Assembly (NCBI GenBank): GCA_026874595.1
Contig: CM049317.1
Coordinates: 12,346,382 to 12,410,381, forward strand
Length of the DNA: 64,000 nucleotides
Direction of reading: 5' to 3'
DNA from: Sipunculus nudus
Taxonomy: Eukaryota > Annelida > Sipuncula > Golfingiida > Sipunculidae
Below, one piece after another: positions 1-11,775 of this stretch (position 1 is its first letter; each line of letters starts with the position of its first letter). The translations under genes and the position numbers were made by a program. A model generated the notes under the pieces. It was given only the letters and a program-made list of their open reading frames with translations, searched no databases and had not been told where the DNA came from.

Positions 1-514
1 ATAAAGTAAAATATTGAAGTATTTAATCATATTAAGTAGGCCATAATCACATGATGATGGAAGTATTCTCTGAATTATATGTGTTTTCTGCATATATAAC
101 CACAACTTATATACACATAACTATAGAGACTACCGCAACATGTCGTGATAAACTTAATTAATTACATATGTGATTGTAGTAATATGGTTAAGACAGTTGG
201 TTTTATTCTGAAAGTCTTATTGGCAGGTCATATTGCCCCCAGCATGCTAGATACTATGTCATCTGTAATGGCGTAATAGCATCATTGTTATACTGCTGGG
301 GTGACACAGTTCTACTGTCAACAAACCTCAACCGTGGTTTATAATACTTAATATGGGAAATCATGAATTCTATGTGTATAGACAGCCAAAATACGTATCT
401 AGTTCCTAGTTAAATATTTTAGGAATGAAAGTATACAATTAAATTTTTTTGTTTTTTTCAAAATAGTGCACAATTTTCCGGGAAATCTAAACTCTCCCTA
501 ATCATAAACTACTC
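1..514. other. 3' flank of copy A
   Basis: AT-rich, no gene seen. An AATAAA hexamer on the minus strand (202-207) lies about 310 bp past the copy A stop and could be its poly(A) signal; unproven. Confidence 0.3.
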
Positions 515-1373
515 TTAATCGAGGTCACTTTCTCCTGATGCAAAATATTGACTTGGCGTTGGCTGATGGCTTTCAATAGGGAAAAGGGTTTTACCCTTTT
601 TTAAAATAGATTTAGTTGACTTCTTTCTATATCTGTTAAACGAAGCCGTCTGTAGTGGGATTTTTCTTGCCTTGAAAGGTTTCCCTTTAGTTTCTGGAAT
701 ATTCGCTATGTGGAATCGTGGTACACCAGGACTGTCCTGTGACTTTGACATAGCTTCGCCATCATCTGACGCTTCATTGTCGTTATCTGAAGAATCTACA
801 TCACTGACGTCATGTCGGGCTCGAGTACGAATGTTTTCCATAGAGGCGTACATTGAATCACCACCACTGTGAATATTTCCGGCCTTTTTCAATAAATGTA
901 CTGAATTGTTCATTTCATTCTTCGTTTCATCTGTAGTGTACACCGGACATTGAAGCGTGTACAGCTCGTCAACGACATAATATTTCCTGCTTCCACGTGA
1001 ACTAACAGTGCTGGCCCTGTATATAGCTACAGGTTCATAATGCCCCTCGTCATCCACAACAAATGACAATGCTCCAAGTGACCTGCTCCTAGATTTAAAT
1101 GGTCTGGAAAGGATTTTTTCCTTGCCAACATTTTTTCTAAGGATAGATTTCATACAGCCTTGTTGAATTGTCCCTCTTGGTTTACCGGTTTCACATACAG
1201 GATCTGCCTTTGGAGGAGTGAACGTGCAGTTTTCGTAAGCTTGTAAATTTCCGACACTTTCTTCCGTTTTCGTATGATCTGATCCCTCAGCTGCACTCTC
1301 CGGAGAATTATCTGGTGTGGTAGCCACTGAACTAAGGTATGTAATAGAGGTGTACGGATCATGAAACCAACTG
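515..1373 (-). CDS. Copy A exon 8: cytoplasmic tail and stop
   Basis: 859 bp; acceptor ..TTATTTCAG. The tail is hydrophilic with acidic patches (DVSDVDSSDNDNE) and basic C-terminal runs (NRYRKK), and ends in GESDLD. Tyrosine motifs: YENC, VAIYRAS, KYYVVDELY, PVYTT, SMYASM. It aligns end to end with the copy B tail exon, which supports coding function. Confidence 0.82.
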
Positions 1374-3198
1374 CTGAAATAAACGTATAAACGATTTACT
1401 GCAATTAATGTGATACTAATTCCACCTTTTCCAACTCAATCACCAATTAAGATATTACCAACTTAATAAATAGTTCATCGTAACATTTATGAAAAATTCA
1501 TTTACGCATGTATCTAACGATTAATCATTACCTAGTGCATGGACAAAAGTATTTCTGCTTGTAAAAGACAAAGATCATCACTATCACGATGAAAGAGAGT
1601 ACTGCCAGACTGATACATATGCCTACTGAAATAAATCCAAAAAAAAGATCATCACTTTTACGGCGAAAGACAGCACAGCCTGGCTCATAGATATGCCAAC
1701 TGAAATAAATTCAAAAGAAAGATTGTCATTGTCACAATGAAAGATATAGATCCTCTTAATGTTAGGACACATAACATGATATCTAAATATGTCCTGACCA
1801 GAAGAGTATAAAAATATAGATTACATTCAAAAGGCGTTTTTTAAAGCCCTCATAGATTCGAGGTTCTAATAAACTTAATACAGGCTGATACTTAGGACAG
1901 GAACGTAGAATATGATACCTAAATATGCACAAACCAGAAGAGTAGGAAAATATAGATGACATTCAAAAGGCCATTTTTATAACCCTCATATATTAAAATA
2001 TATCTGATAAACTAGAAACACACTGATACTTAATCATCGGCATGTTGCAAATTGGTCTTGAAAAAAACTGAAAATGCCTTCATAATAGCCTCATGTGTCA
2101 ACTGTGTAATATGGCATTAAAACCCATGAGCGCTTTATTGTAAGGCAGAATTATGACAGCGCTGTTTTATTGTTAATATAATATGAAATAAAATGCATGA
2201 TACTCTATGAACTTTTGCCATTTACAAAGAAGTTTGGGTTAATGCGATGAACATTTGGACAATTGTTACACTTATATGGATGATTTATCTATTTGTACTT
2301 TGGAAAGTGTTATAACTATAAAAATCATAATTCTACTTTTTTTATGCAAAGGACAAAGACTTTACTAATACATTTTATTTACATTTACTTTAAATGTAAC
2401 CACATCGCTTTTAAACGCAACCCATACTATGTAAGAATTTGTCCAGTGTGCAAAAAATATTTAAATATAAGAACTGTAATAGTTATGGTTGTAAAGTTTA
2501 TCATCTTAATTTTATGGAAAATACAATGGTATCTCACTAATGACCGTTCCTGTTCGATTGACAGAGGAAGGAAGTGGTTGAAGGGCGCTTCCCTGAGTGG
2601 ACTGGTCAACTTCAAACACGGAAGTTATTTCATTTAAAGTTGATCCTGAAAATTAATGAAATAAAAACAGATGAAAAGGGATCTCGCAAATGTTTCTTCT
2701 ATTCACATTTGCTCGCAAATTAAACTCCTACTATTACATAATTAGTTTGCAGCTCAAAAAATTGTCTTAGGAAATTTTCCAAATCTTAGCACAAGTATAG
2801 TGCGTCATAATTTGGGCGGTTCGGCAAAATTGGCCTACGGCGACAGGAACGAAAGCTCCTCTATACAAAATATCTTAGGACCCATTGTCTTGAAGCAAAT
2901 AATATATGCCACGTATGACGATTTAGGTAAAGAATATAACAGGTCTTCATTTACAGTAGAGCTTATACGTTTGAAAATGGTAAAGGCAATGATACTGTAC
3001 TTGCACACCAACATACTAAACATATATTTTGTGCAGATTGTAAGTTTCTTGGAAATACCTTAGGATTCCTTGCAAATCAAATTTATTTTAACATAAATGT
3101 TACTAAGAGGAGAACCCTTGCGCTTTGATATTTTAAGCAAACACTTTATGACAGATACACACATATATATACAGACACAAATATATATTTACATATTT

Positions 3199-3240
<42 letters not shown>

Positions 3241-5147
3241 TATTGCACACCGTTATTCGCCTGGCAGATAAATGATTTGATGTCGCTGCAATTAGCCGAG
3301 TGATAGCGACCTGAAGAGATGTTATAAGCGCCACAGACTCCTCCCCCTGCAAACTGGCTGTCCGGATAGTAGATCACTAAAACAGATTAATTACATAACA
3401 AGTAAGCATGACTTCCCATAATACACTACATACAATGGCTATATCTGAGTCCTTGTAACCTCGTTTTGTCTCCTTTGTTAGTCTAGAAAGACATTTACAA
3501 ACCTGAGTGGATGGCTTCTTTAGAAACCCATGTCAACCGACCAAGCCCTAGCCAACAACCATCTTTTGAATCGCACAATGCAGACAGGTTTATCAAAGCA
3601 GGATGTATTCTCTGACTTTCAGTAGTAACTAAATGAGTTCCTCTCTCCAGGCAAGCCTCTCGTGCTTGAAACCAGGTAATGCTTTCATTAGATATTTGGC
3701 ACATTCTAAAGCTTGAAGAGCACTGTAGTAATTCATCTACAAGATAAATAAGTCCTCTTTGAGTCACTGAATAGGGTGTTTTTATATATGTTTTTAATAT
3801 ATATATAGGTTGACTTCCTTTCTCATTTACTGATTTTTTTTTTAATTTTAAAGATAAAGATATTAATTAATAATATTTATAATATTAAAGATAATAATAA
3901 TAATAATAATAATCGTGATACAAATACTGATAATAATTAGTATAGTTACATTTAATTATTATAATCAATAAAGATTATTAAAAAGTTATAATAACAATAA
4001 TTATAATAAAAATTATTGATTCATTTCTAGAGCAAAATCATACATACGTTACAATATTCTACTTAAAGATTTAGCAGTTTTTAATAAAAAACGCCAAAAA
4101 ATTATCAATATTATATTACTCTGTCAGGTTACTCAGTTAACTACCTCCGCAGATGTATTTTTTCCTTGTTGTACAATTCCCAGCATGTATTTGGCTTTCT
4201 TGTACAAAGCTACAGGATTTTTCTCCCGGTTTATTTGTGGCTACGCCGTCGTCTAAACATTAATGATATTACATTTAAATAAATATATTTTGTATATATT
4301 TACGCTGTTATAGGTTTTGTGAAAATTTCATAATTTAAATATAAGAATCCTCGTCGTTACATTTAATTGAATTACTGATGACAACCATGTTATCATTTTA
4401 ATTATATCAATCACGATTGTCATTAAAAAATGGACACATTAATTATTATCAAACAATCAAATATATCTGATTGCATACAGATATACATACATATAAAATC
4501 AAGTTTTATTATAAAAAAGACAGACGTCGGCAAATATTATCAATTTGTTTTTCATACTATCAGTATCATTGTCTATTACCTTTGATTTTTCCATTAAGCC
4601 ATCTCCAATTAGTGTCATTTTGTTTTCGCGCATTGACCCAAATCACTGAGGGGCGATGTAGTTCTGACAATTCATCCCGTTTTTGAATGTTCAATGGTGG
4701 CCTTGTAAGCCATGAGCCTTTGTCAACACAATGTTTCATTGCGCTATCCCATGTTTTCTTTGAAATCTCTGGATTTAAAAAAAGGTAAACTATATATACT
4801 CCTAACCATGTTCCAAGTTCTCTTAAAATTAAAACAGTATCTACCGCGTGTGTATATGAAAAACCTTAATAGGTTTGCATTCTACATGACTGCTGCACTC
4901 TAACCGTCGTATATCAGCGATGGAATAAAAGTTTACTTGAAAACATAAATCGATATCACATTTTACAATATTGCATTGTATAATACAATTAAGTTTATCT
5001 ATAAGACAAACTGCACACCGAAATTTGGGACCACTGCTCTTGTGCAACAAAGCAAAGGATACTACCACAGTTTACGACTTCAAAGCTTACATGACAGGAA
5101 ATGTTGGACCTTAATGACTCTTTACACATACACATACACGGACACAC

Positions 5148-5197
<50 letters not shown>

Positions 5198-5828
5198 CAA
5201 TAAGGTATTCTATTTACAATCAAAATTTGCCTAAACACTTAATTTTAAACTAAAATAAGTAAACTATACCTTTCTTTTACACCATTTGTTAAGCAGTCCT
5301 GAGAAGGAAGTTTATAAGAGAAAAATTAAAGAGAAAATTACGAGAAGCTAATTCTCAAGGAAAATTTATGTAGGATAAGGTATATTATAGCATTTTAAAT
5401 AATTAAACCTCGGTCCATATGGGGCATGCGAAAGCTTTGAGAAAAAGTGACAATTAACTAGGGACACACGCACAACGTTTTACTTGAAACGGTTTATGTT
5501 TTCTTTCAAAGTTTCAACATAAATCATTTCCAAAACTAACAATCAACATGAAATGACCATCCCAGGTTATTCCGAGTCTACTCGTAATTATTACGTTAAA
5601 TCGGGACAAAGGCGTTAATTCATTGTATTAATATATATGATGCGTCGGAAAAAAACATGTATTGTTTTTCAACCTGTATATAAGCGTCAGACCAGACGGT
5701 TGGCATTGTGAACATTGTGTGGATTATGAAAATCGAAAGCTCTTACCTTTTCTTCCATAACTTGTATAGGCAACGATCATAACAATGTGAGAAAAACAAA
5801 AACTTCGTAATAAATGATGCACAGCCAT
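515..5828 (-). CDS. Copy A: two-CTLD transmembrane lectin-like receptor, 8 coding exons, 599 aa
   Basis: Seen: exons 5747-5828, 4580-4768, 4145-4252, 3503-3736, 3251-3376, 2538-2645, 1532-1625 and 515-1373 all have AG acceptors and GT donors. Joined, they total 1800 nt with one open frame. Order: signal peptide (about residues 1-25), CTLD1 (29-127), CTLD2 (128-247), Ser/Thr-rich stalk (248-283), transmembrane helix (284-303), then a juxtamembrane run of Lys, Tyr and Cys and a tail to residue 599. The tail has YENC (Y360, Grb2-type YxN) and SMYASM (Y489). Known: CTLD proteins bind glycans or proteins, and phosphotyrosine tails recruit SH2 proteins. Inference: a type I plasma-membrane recognition receptor, possibly immune. 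The CTLDs lack EPN/QPD and WND, so calcium-dependent sugar binding is doubtful. The start is the ATG of the signal exon shared with copies B, C, D and G. No named orthologue recognised. Confidence 0.8.
1532..1625 (-). CDS. Copy A exon 7: transmembrane segment
   Basis: 94 bp; acceptor ..TTATTTCAG, donor GTAATG. Encodes GICISLAVLSFIVIVMIFVF followed by YKQKYFCPC, a single helix with a basic/Cys stop-transfer side. Its 5' two-thirds plus the acceptor is the unit of the 73-bp array at 22.6-23.9 kb. Confidence 0.82.
1636..1745 (-). repeat. Decayed copies of the transmembrane exon next to copy A exon 7
   Basis: Immediately 5' (gene sense) of the real exon lie one full and one partial degenerate copy of its acceptor-plus-helix sequence, at a 73-74 bp spacing (GATCATCACT recurs at 1573 and 1647). 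This is the same unit that forms the large array in copy G, so amplification had begun before unit 1 and unit 2 separated. Confidence 0.7.
1746..2537. other. Copy A intron, transmembrane to stalk
   Basis: AT-rich intron. A segment near 1760-1830 is repeated imperfectly at 1890-1990 (two blocks containing ACCAGAAGAGTA...AATATAGAT). No coding signal. Confidence 0.4.
2538..2645 (-). CDS. Copy A exon 6: stalk
   Basis: 108 bp; acceptor ..AATTTTCAG, donor GTGAGA. Open in the frame dictated by both neighbours; rich in Ser, Thr and Pro, with NRT as a potential N-glycan site. It replaces the two shorter NPT...NTDPP exons of copy B. Only its last 20 or so bases and its donor clearly align with the copy B stalk. 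Confidence 0.7.
3203..3237. repeat. (AT)n microsatellite
   Basis: Uninterrupted TA dinucleotides in the copy A intron just after the CTLD2 C-terminal exon. Confidence 0.95.
3251..3376 (-). CDS. Copy A exon 5: CTLD2, C-terminal part
   Basis: 126 bp; acceptor ..TTTTAG, donor GTGTGC. Encodes YYPDSQFAGGGVCGAY and closes with CSDIKSFIC. No EPN/QPD or WND triplet is present. NISS is a possible N-glycosylation site. Confidence 0.82.
3503..3736 (-). CDS. Copy A exon 4: CTLD2, N-terminal part
   Basis: 234 bp; acceptor ..CTTGTAG, donor GTTTGT. Encodes ITWFQAREACLERGTHLVT and GCWLGLGRLTW, the canonical helix-1, helix-2 and WIGL-type motif of a C-type lectin domain. This is the most recognisable exon of the gene. 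Confidence 0.85.
3893..3914. repeat. (AAT)n microsatellite
   Basis: Short run of AAT triplets in an A/T-only stretch (about 3830-4020) of a copy A intron. Confidence 0.85.
4145..4252 (-). CDS. Copy A exon 3: CTLD1, C-terminal part
   Basis: 108 bp between ..GTTTAG and GTAGTT. Encodes DGVATN..., then the conserved cysteines in KSC, GNC and KKYIC that close a CTLD fold. Same length as the exon in copies B, C and E. Confidence 0.78.
4580..4768 (-). CDS. Copy A exon 2: CTLD1, N-terminal part
   Basis: Acceptor ..ATCCAG, donor GTAATA, 189 bp. The translation contains TWDSAMKHC, VIWVNARK and a W-x-W pair before NGK, the core of a short CTLD. Aligns residue by residue with the copy B exon at 17360-17557. 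Confidence 0.78.
5151..5190. repeat. (AT)n microsatellite
   Basis: TA run in copy A intron 1. The matching intron region in copy G carries only a short run near 24516-24527. Confidence 0.95.
5747..5828 (-). CDS. Copy A exon 1: signal peptide
   Basis: ATG at 5828; 27 codons plus one base, then donor GTAAG. The peptide has a basic/polar start and a hydrophobic core (HIVMIVAY), as in a signal peptide. The same 82-bp exon occurs in four other copies. Confidence 0.8.
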
Positions 5829-6639
5829 TGCAAGTCAATTGACAGTACGCAAACACAACAGCTCTCTGTTGAGCAGCCTTTTCACTTCATGTTCTACTTT
5901 CAGGGTGGATATTGTTGCGCGCAGCAATTTAATCACTTGTAAATCTATCAGCGCTAACAACAAAACCGTACCAATTAAGCGCAATTTTGGCAGCCTCTGT
6001 GTACATAACCTTATGTAAATATTGTCCAGGAAGAGACAAAAATTGTCCAAACACAGGACATTAAATCAAAGAGAAACCCCATGTGCAAATCTCGTTATAT
6101 CACTGTTACTTATATTTTTATTTTCTCATGGCTAACCATAACCATTCCTTTCTTTTGTTTTATATTGTTAGCAGTTATAGTAACTACCCCATCCTAATAA
6201 TTTCTTATTTCTTTATTAAGAAATATGCTTTAAATAAGCCAAGCAACCATGATAGAATAACAAAAGTATAATTAACTATAAAAAAGATGATGTTCCCGCA
6301 TGTTTACTGTGTATTAACGTGGTATAATGCTTCAGTTACAGTACTCAGATGAACTGCTCCGATGTTAACTAGTGAGAGAGAGAGGATCATATGTAAAACG
6401 TGATCACGTGTACAGGGTTTAGTGATTAACAAAATATCTACAATGCAACATGTACCCATCATCATTATGTAATAACTTTTCAATCTGCATTGCATTAATT
6501 ACTCCATGAGTGGTGTCATGAGAAGTTACGATACATGTTAACTATAAACCAAAAACAAACCAGAATGGCATTGTTCTTGCAGTAGCAAAATTCGATATAT
6601 GATTCCCTCATTGGAACCTATCCCAACTTTAGAAAAAAA

Positions 6640-7060
6640 ATTGTTCCCTCACAGAAGTCATATACTTCCACGGAAATGACCTTAAGAGTCATGGTGAAGA
6701 GATTTCGAACTCCGAGAAATAGATTGATTGAAACAACTGGTTTATCAATTAAGGGCTAAAATTTTCAGAACCTTCAAGGTCATGAGGTTTACAAAAATTC
6801 TACATTTTCGTAAAAGTCAATGTCAAGGTGACAAGTTTCCGAACTCGTATGGGACCTTGAGTGAAAGAATAGGTTTATCGAATGAGGAAAAGTATGAATC
6901 ACTTCAAACGTTATGTAGTTCTCAGAGAATTTACATTTAGGCAGATCTAACCTTGAAAATTCATGATGAGCAGTTTTACGACTGGAACCAGATTTTCATA
7001 GAAACAATTTGTATTTAATTAGAATAAAAAAGTTCCCCAAATGTTTAATGCATTCACAAG
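6640..7060. repeat. Interspersed repeat with AGGTCA half-sites
   Basis: Contains CTTCAAGGTCATGAGG, AAGTCAATGTCAAGGTGAC and GGGACCTTGAG. Repeated at 29200-29620 as part of the unit duplication. Family not recognised; no coding signal. Confidence 0.55.
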
Positions 7061-7176
7061 ATATCCTGCAGAGGACATAAGCATTATATCTGCAGGAGGA
7101 GGGGAGAGGGACAGACAGATATTGCAGGGTTGTTGACTGCGACTGGTTGAGTTCCATTAGGATTGTTATAATCTGA

Positions 7177-7190
7177 CCACGAGATGGCAG
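7177..7190 (+). promoter_or_regulatory. CTCF-like motif upstream of copy A
   Basis: CCACGAGATGGCAG matches the bilaterian CTCF core CCASYAGRKGGCRS at 13 of 14 positions. It lies about 1.35 kb upstream of the copy A start codon. Similar cores lie upstream of copies B, G and C. Binding is inferred only. Confidence 0.35.
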
Positions 7191-8880
7191 TAGAATTTAT
7201 CTTTCGCACTTTTAAAGCAATGGTCATGAAGAACAGGATTCTCCACCAAATTGGGACAATGAATAGCCTTAATGTATGTACTTATTGCTCTGGTATACAC
7301 TGTATTGACCTGAAGAATTTGTCAAGCTTTAAAGGGTACTGTGTGCCAGTATCACTGTTCGCCGGTTCATACTTGTAATTTCTGGATGTCACATCTTTCC
7401 TTTCCAGTAAACACTAGACCCGAACAGACAGGGCCACGATAATACGTACATGCTGCTTCTGGCCACTCCCAAGAACGGGCCATCTTGCGATTCAAAACAC
7501 GTGGAAGTTATCAGCAGCTGAGTGTGAACAAGATTCTTTCTTGTTATTTGCCACATGCTTTCCCCTGTTTAAATTGGTCATACAAAGAACTCACAAACGA
7601 ATCGTCGTGCGGACCTCTTTTCAACCGGATACAGACGTGTACTCTGTCTACGTGTTGTAAAAGGATATGGAAAACCCGTGTCACAGCCGGTTGTAAAAAA
7701 TTATGTATGACCAGGGCATCTTAACCAGCCCGCTGTGGTGCACTGCAGTCAAGTGACGTAAACCCTGAGTTGAACTCGAGCTGATGCGATTCCTTGGATG
7801 TTCTAAAATGTAGACGATAAACGATGTAACAAGCACGTTAACAATATTTGATTCCTTAATCAATTTAATTGAGAAGAATTTCTATGATATTGTGCAAAGT
7901 TAAATTTTTTTGATATTCTTTATGTATTAGAGGCGGTTTCTGTCAGCAAATATCAGATCAATTAGTACTTTTGAATAGAATAACAAAGATTTATTGAGCA
8001 GCTATTTGATAAAAGATTTCACGCTGTCTTTTACTGGGCTGGCCGGAGATAAAAAAAAAGATAATTAAGAACTCAACAACATCCACTAGGTATTTATTTT
8101 CCTGTATGATGCGTCGTAACAAACATCTTCCGGTTCTCTGGTTAACAATTTACTGCTTATTAGGATTCAGAAAAATAAGAACAAACTGGGTGCAATTAAT
8201 AGGTGTTAAATCAAAACGTTTAATTGAATCATATACTCTAAGCTTCCCTAGAAACGGAATGTTTTCATTTATAAATTTCTTAAAATGCAACGGAAGGGTG
8301 AGACAGTGGATTAACTGATGAAGTGTTATGTAATCGAAAGACCCAACGAATGATTGACTTCACGCATACGTAATCCAAGTTGACTTGTTCACGGGAAGGT
8401 GCCGTCCATTCTCCTGTTCATTCATCGACTCATCCCGATGATTTAATAAAGAAATGCGAACATATTTTTTTTCGGTTTTGCAACTTTAACTACGGTTGCT
8501 GCCTTCTGCCAGTTGATCTAAATACTATCGTAAAACATCATCTAGCAAGCACTTGCATCAGCTATTGGGTCAGAGAAAGTTCTCGCAGGATCGGTTGGGA
8601 TGAAATATACACTCACCATAGTGTTTACATATAAAATACGATAAATATCTATAAACATTCATTAATTTCTATATAACCTAAAATCACATATGTTTCTATT
8701 TTTTGCTGTTTTGAATAGGGAATGCTTAGATGAGGTTTACCTTAAAATGTAAAAATAAAAATAAATGTTATTCTAATCACAGCATTAACATATGATCTTA
8801 TACATACAATACAAACATACTCCAGAGGAAACAATAACTGTTCAGTAGGATACAGGGGGTAGCTGCTTTGCGGTCTAGAA
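7191..8880. other. Intergenic DNA duplicated in unit 2
   Basis: No gene supported. Blocks align with about 29.76-31.1 kb (for example 7380-7760 with 30550-30830, and 8540-8880 with 30860-31120). ORFs here are short and not conserved between the two copies. Confidence 0.45.
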
Positions 8881-8901
8881 CCCCCCCCCCCCCCCCCCCC
8901 C
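8881..8901 (+). repeat. Poly(C) tract
   Basis: 21 consecutive C. A 16-C tract sits at the homologous place in unit 2 (31128-31143). Confidence 0.95.
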
Positions 8902-9382
8902 GCTCCAACCCGTGAATTGATGATCTACGTATGATTAGTTTATTATCATCTCTGGGAGAGAACCCGATTTTCCATTATCTTGAATCCGCACCTTCTTTTA
9001 TATCTTTGATTATCTCCACACTCATTCCGTAGTGATTACCAATTTCAAATAATGCCCATGTCGTGAAAACCATTGACACTTTAATCCTTACATACGAAGT
9101 CAATTAATTCTGCTGAATTGAGGATAATCCGCAGGCACTTCAGTAATATATAGGTCGAGTGAGCGACATTACAAGCATCCCTTGGCCTATCCCCGATAAC
9201 CAACCTTCCCACTAATTATATATAAAATAGAGATACAATAATTATATATACATATATATATTATGATATATAATCATATATATATATAATCACACTTTAT
9301 GCATACACATTATACAAAGGTATTCATATAAAAAAAATCCTATTTCCGCCATCAATCATCTGAAAAATGAAACAATTCACAG

Positions 9383-9412
9383 CAAACCTGCTGTCTGGAT
9401 AGAAGGTTACAA
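9383..9412 (-). pseudogene. Relic of CTLD2 C-terminal exon
   Basis: The minus strand reads FYPDSRFA, matching the YYPDSQFAG motif of the lectin exon. The plus-strand flank (GTAAGCATGAC-like) also resembles the intron beside 3376. Too short to be functional. Confidence 0.5.
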
Positions 9413-10007
9413 AAACTACTTGATCACATAATCAGCAAGCATGACTCTCCATAAAAACACTTCTGCACGGTGGCTCGTAAAGGACACACAGAATTTTATT
9501 TTGCGCACGCGTTAATATCCCATGATAGCTAACGATACCTCATGAGACCAAAAACATCCGCTATCCGTTGTGTGTCAGAGCCTTAATGCAACTTAAATTG
9601 TGTGTGTATATCTGTATTGTTTGTGCATTTACGCCCAATGCTTTAAGGTAAATGTTTTTGCTGCTTTAATTGCGTTGGTTCAAGATTTATTCAGATATAT
9701 ATTAAAAAGAACTTGCCCGAGTTTAAGTGTCCACGGAATACTTTTGTGGGCTTGTTTAGGATTATTGATTTCTGATCAGGGTCACCGTTAGGATAAGGGT
9801 TTTATTTACCTTTACCTTTGTACACATAATATATTATGCAAATTAAAACACTTGTTTGAATATTAATTCAACGAAAAAAACTTGTTTTTTTTAGGGTCAG
9901 GGTTAGGACACGGGTTATATCATCCATGGTATACCTGACAGCAAAACAACAGAATGTTTTGTACTATGTCTGAAAGAAACAGCTTCAAACAATAGGTGTC
10001 AGCAATG

Positions 10008-10044
<37 letters not shown>

Positions 10045-10333
10045 ACACTATAATACATTGTAAAAAATGATTTAGTTTCCCTAAAACAATTACATTGCAC
10101 TAAAATGTTGGGTAACTGATCGTAAGCAAATAACAAAGGAAATTAGATCTCATGTTACAGTTACCAGTGCTTCCTTTATTAAAGGTTGTGTTTTTCCTAT
10201 GAATTCGTGAATAAACTTGTTGTGACGGACATTTTACTACATGATAGCTAAACTGGAATCTACTGACTGTTTTTGAGAATTATCCTTAAGAACAACTGGT
10301 TGGGTTGATTTTTTAAATATCTTTGTTACTTTC

Positions 10334-10339
<6 letters not shown>

Positions 10340-10408
<69 letters not shown>
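10340..10408. repeat. (AT)n microsatellite, interrupted
   Basis: Two TA runs separated by a short TTTATATAA interruption; another (AT)n run is at 10012-10044. Confidence 0.95.
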
Positions 10409-10410
<2 letters not shown>

Positions 10411-11679
10411 TGATGTTAAGAGCTGATGCACAGAATTTTTAATGTAAAGTTATTACATTGAACATGAATGATGGGTTGAATCATAGGATATTTCATCTTC
10501 GGCGTTGTCACTCGGAACTAAATTTCATTCAGCCACCTCAAGTAAGAAAAAGACTAGGAACTCTCAAAGTTCAGTTGGCTCCAAAAGAAAACAAACACCT
10601 CATATTCAATAACTGATGAGTTCTCAAGCGCACACACCCGCGGAAGCTCCCAAGTGGAATTTGTAATCTTTTCCTGGAAGCAAATGTCCAAATCATAACG
10701 TTCCCTAAAACGCAGGCTCAACAAAATATCAGAGCTCATTTCAAAATGCATACATAATCATATTCCCCATACACTCCAACAATGATCAACATCTCGCACA
10801 TTACTGTTAAGTTTGAAAATGAGTAATAGCACGTAAAACAGTACGTATAACAGTAATTGAATATGATAAGGAAATGGTCATAACTAAATTCATTTTAAGT
10901 CAAGTATTCTTTTAGAGTCTATATATATGTATATATGTGTGTGTGAAACAGCTCTATTAGAGTAGTTTACAATATAATATCATACAAAAAAGCATTATCT
11001 TATCCTGAATTAATTTACAATGGAATACGTTTCCCCATATTAATCATTTAACATTTGGGTGCAGTTTTGAAAAGGGGACTTGTTTGAAGTTAGATACAAC
11101 AATGGCTTTCCATATACCTAATTTTTCACTCAATATGTTTCTTCATCGTTAGCTTTAAACAAAATAACAACATCCCATTGTTTATTACAAACAGACTGAT
11201 AGAAATTGTTTGTTAGATGGTTCGGTGTAATGAATTAAAATAATTTAGTAGACAAGTATTCTGAAGGTAAGTTTACAGATGATTAGGCATATAATTTAAT
11301 TTTCAAACCATCAAGCTTCGGCACCTCCACGGTCTGCGATAACTTAAAGATCATGCAACAGTGGTCATATAAACGTGAAAAAACGGACCTTATTCAAATT
11401 GACACTGCTGATGTGTCGTTGGATATGTATCCATATTGGCCATTTCCAAAACAAACATACACCATAAAAGGGCCATCCTTTTCATTCCAAGTCATTTCAA
11501 GTCATAACAAGTCTATGCATAATGATAACATTCAATAGGGTCAAAGGTACTTACATATTTTATTGATATATCTTACCTGTCGGGAAAAATGTTTTTTTTT
11601 TACAGCGTGTATACAAGCTTTAGAACAGATGGTTGGCATTAGAGTGTTGACATTGTCGGGATTAAGAGAACTAAAAGCC

Positions 11680-11775
11680 ATAAACTTTCCCTCCACAAAT
11701 TGAATGCGCTACGATGATACTATAAAAAGGAAGTGGAAACTTCATAATGAATATTACCATAACAACTCACCATGC
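11680..11775 (-). pseudogene. Relic of signal-peptide exon
   Basis: Aligns with 5745-5828 and its flanks: the preceding CAGATGGTTGGCATT-like leader, then CTCTACGATGAT- and CTTCATAATGAAT-like segments. The ATG context and donor are lost. A sister relic is at about 33400-33500. Confidence 0.45.
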
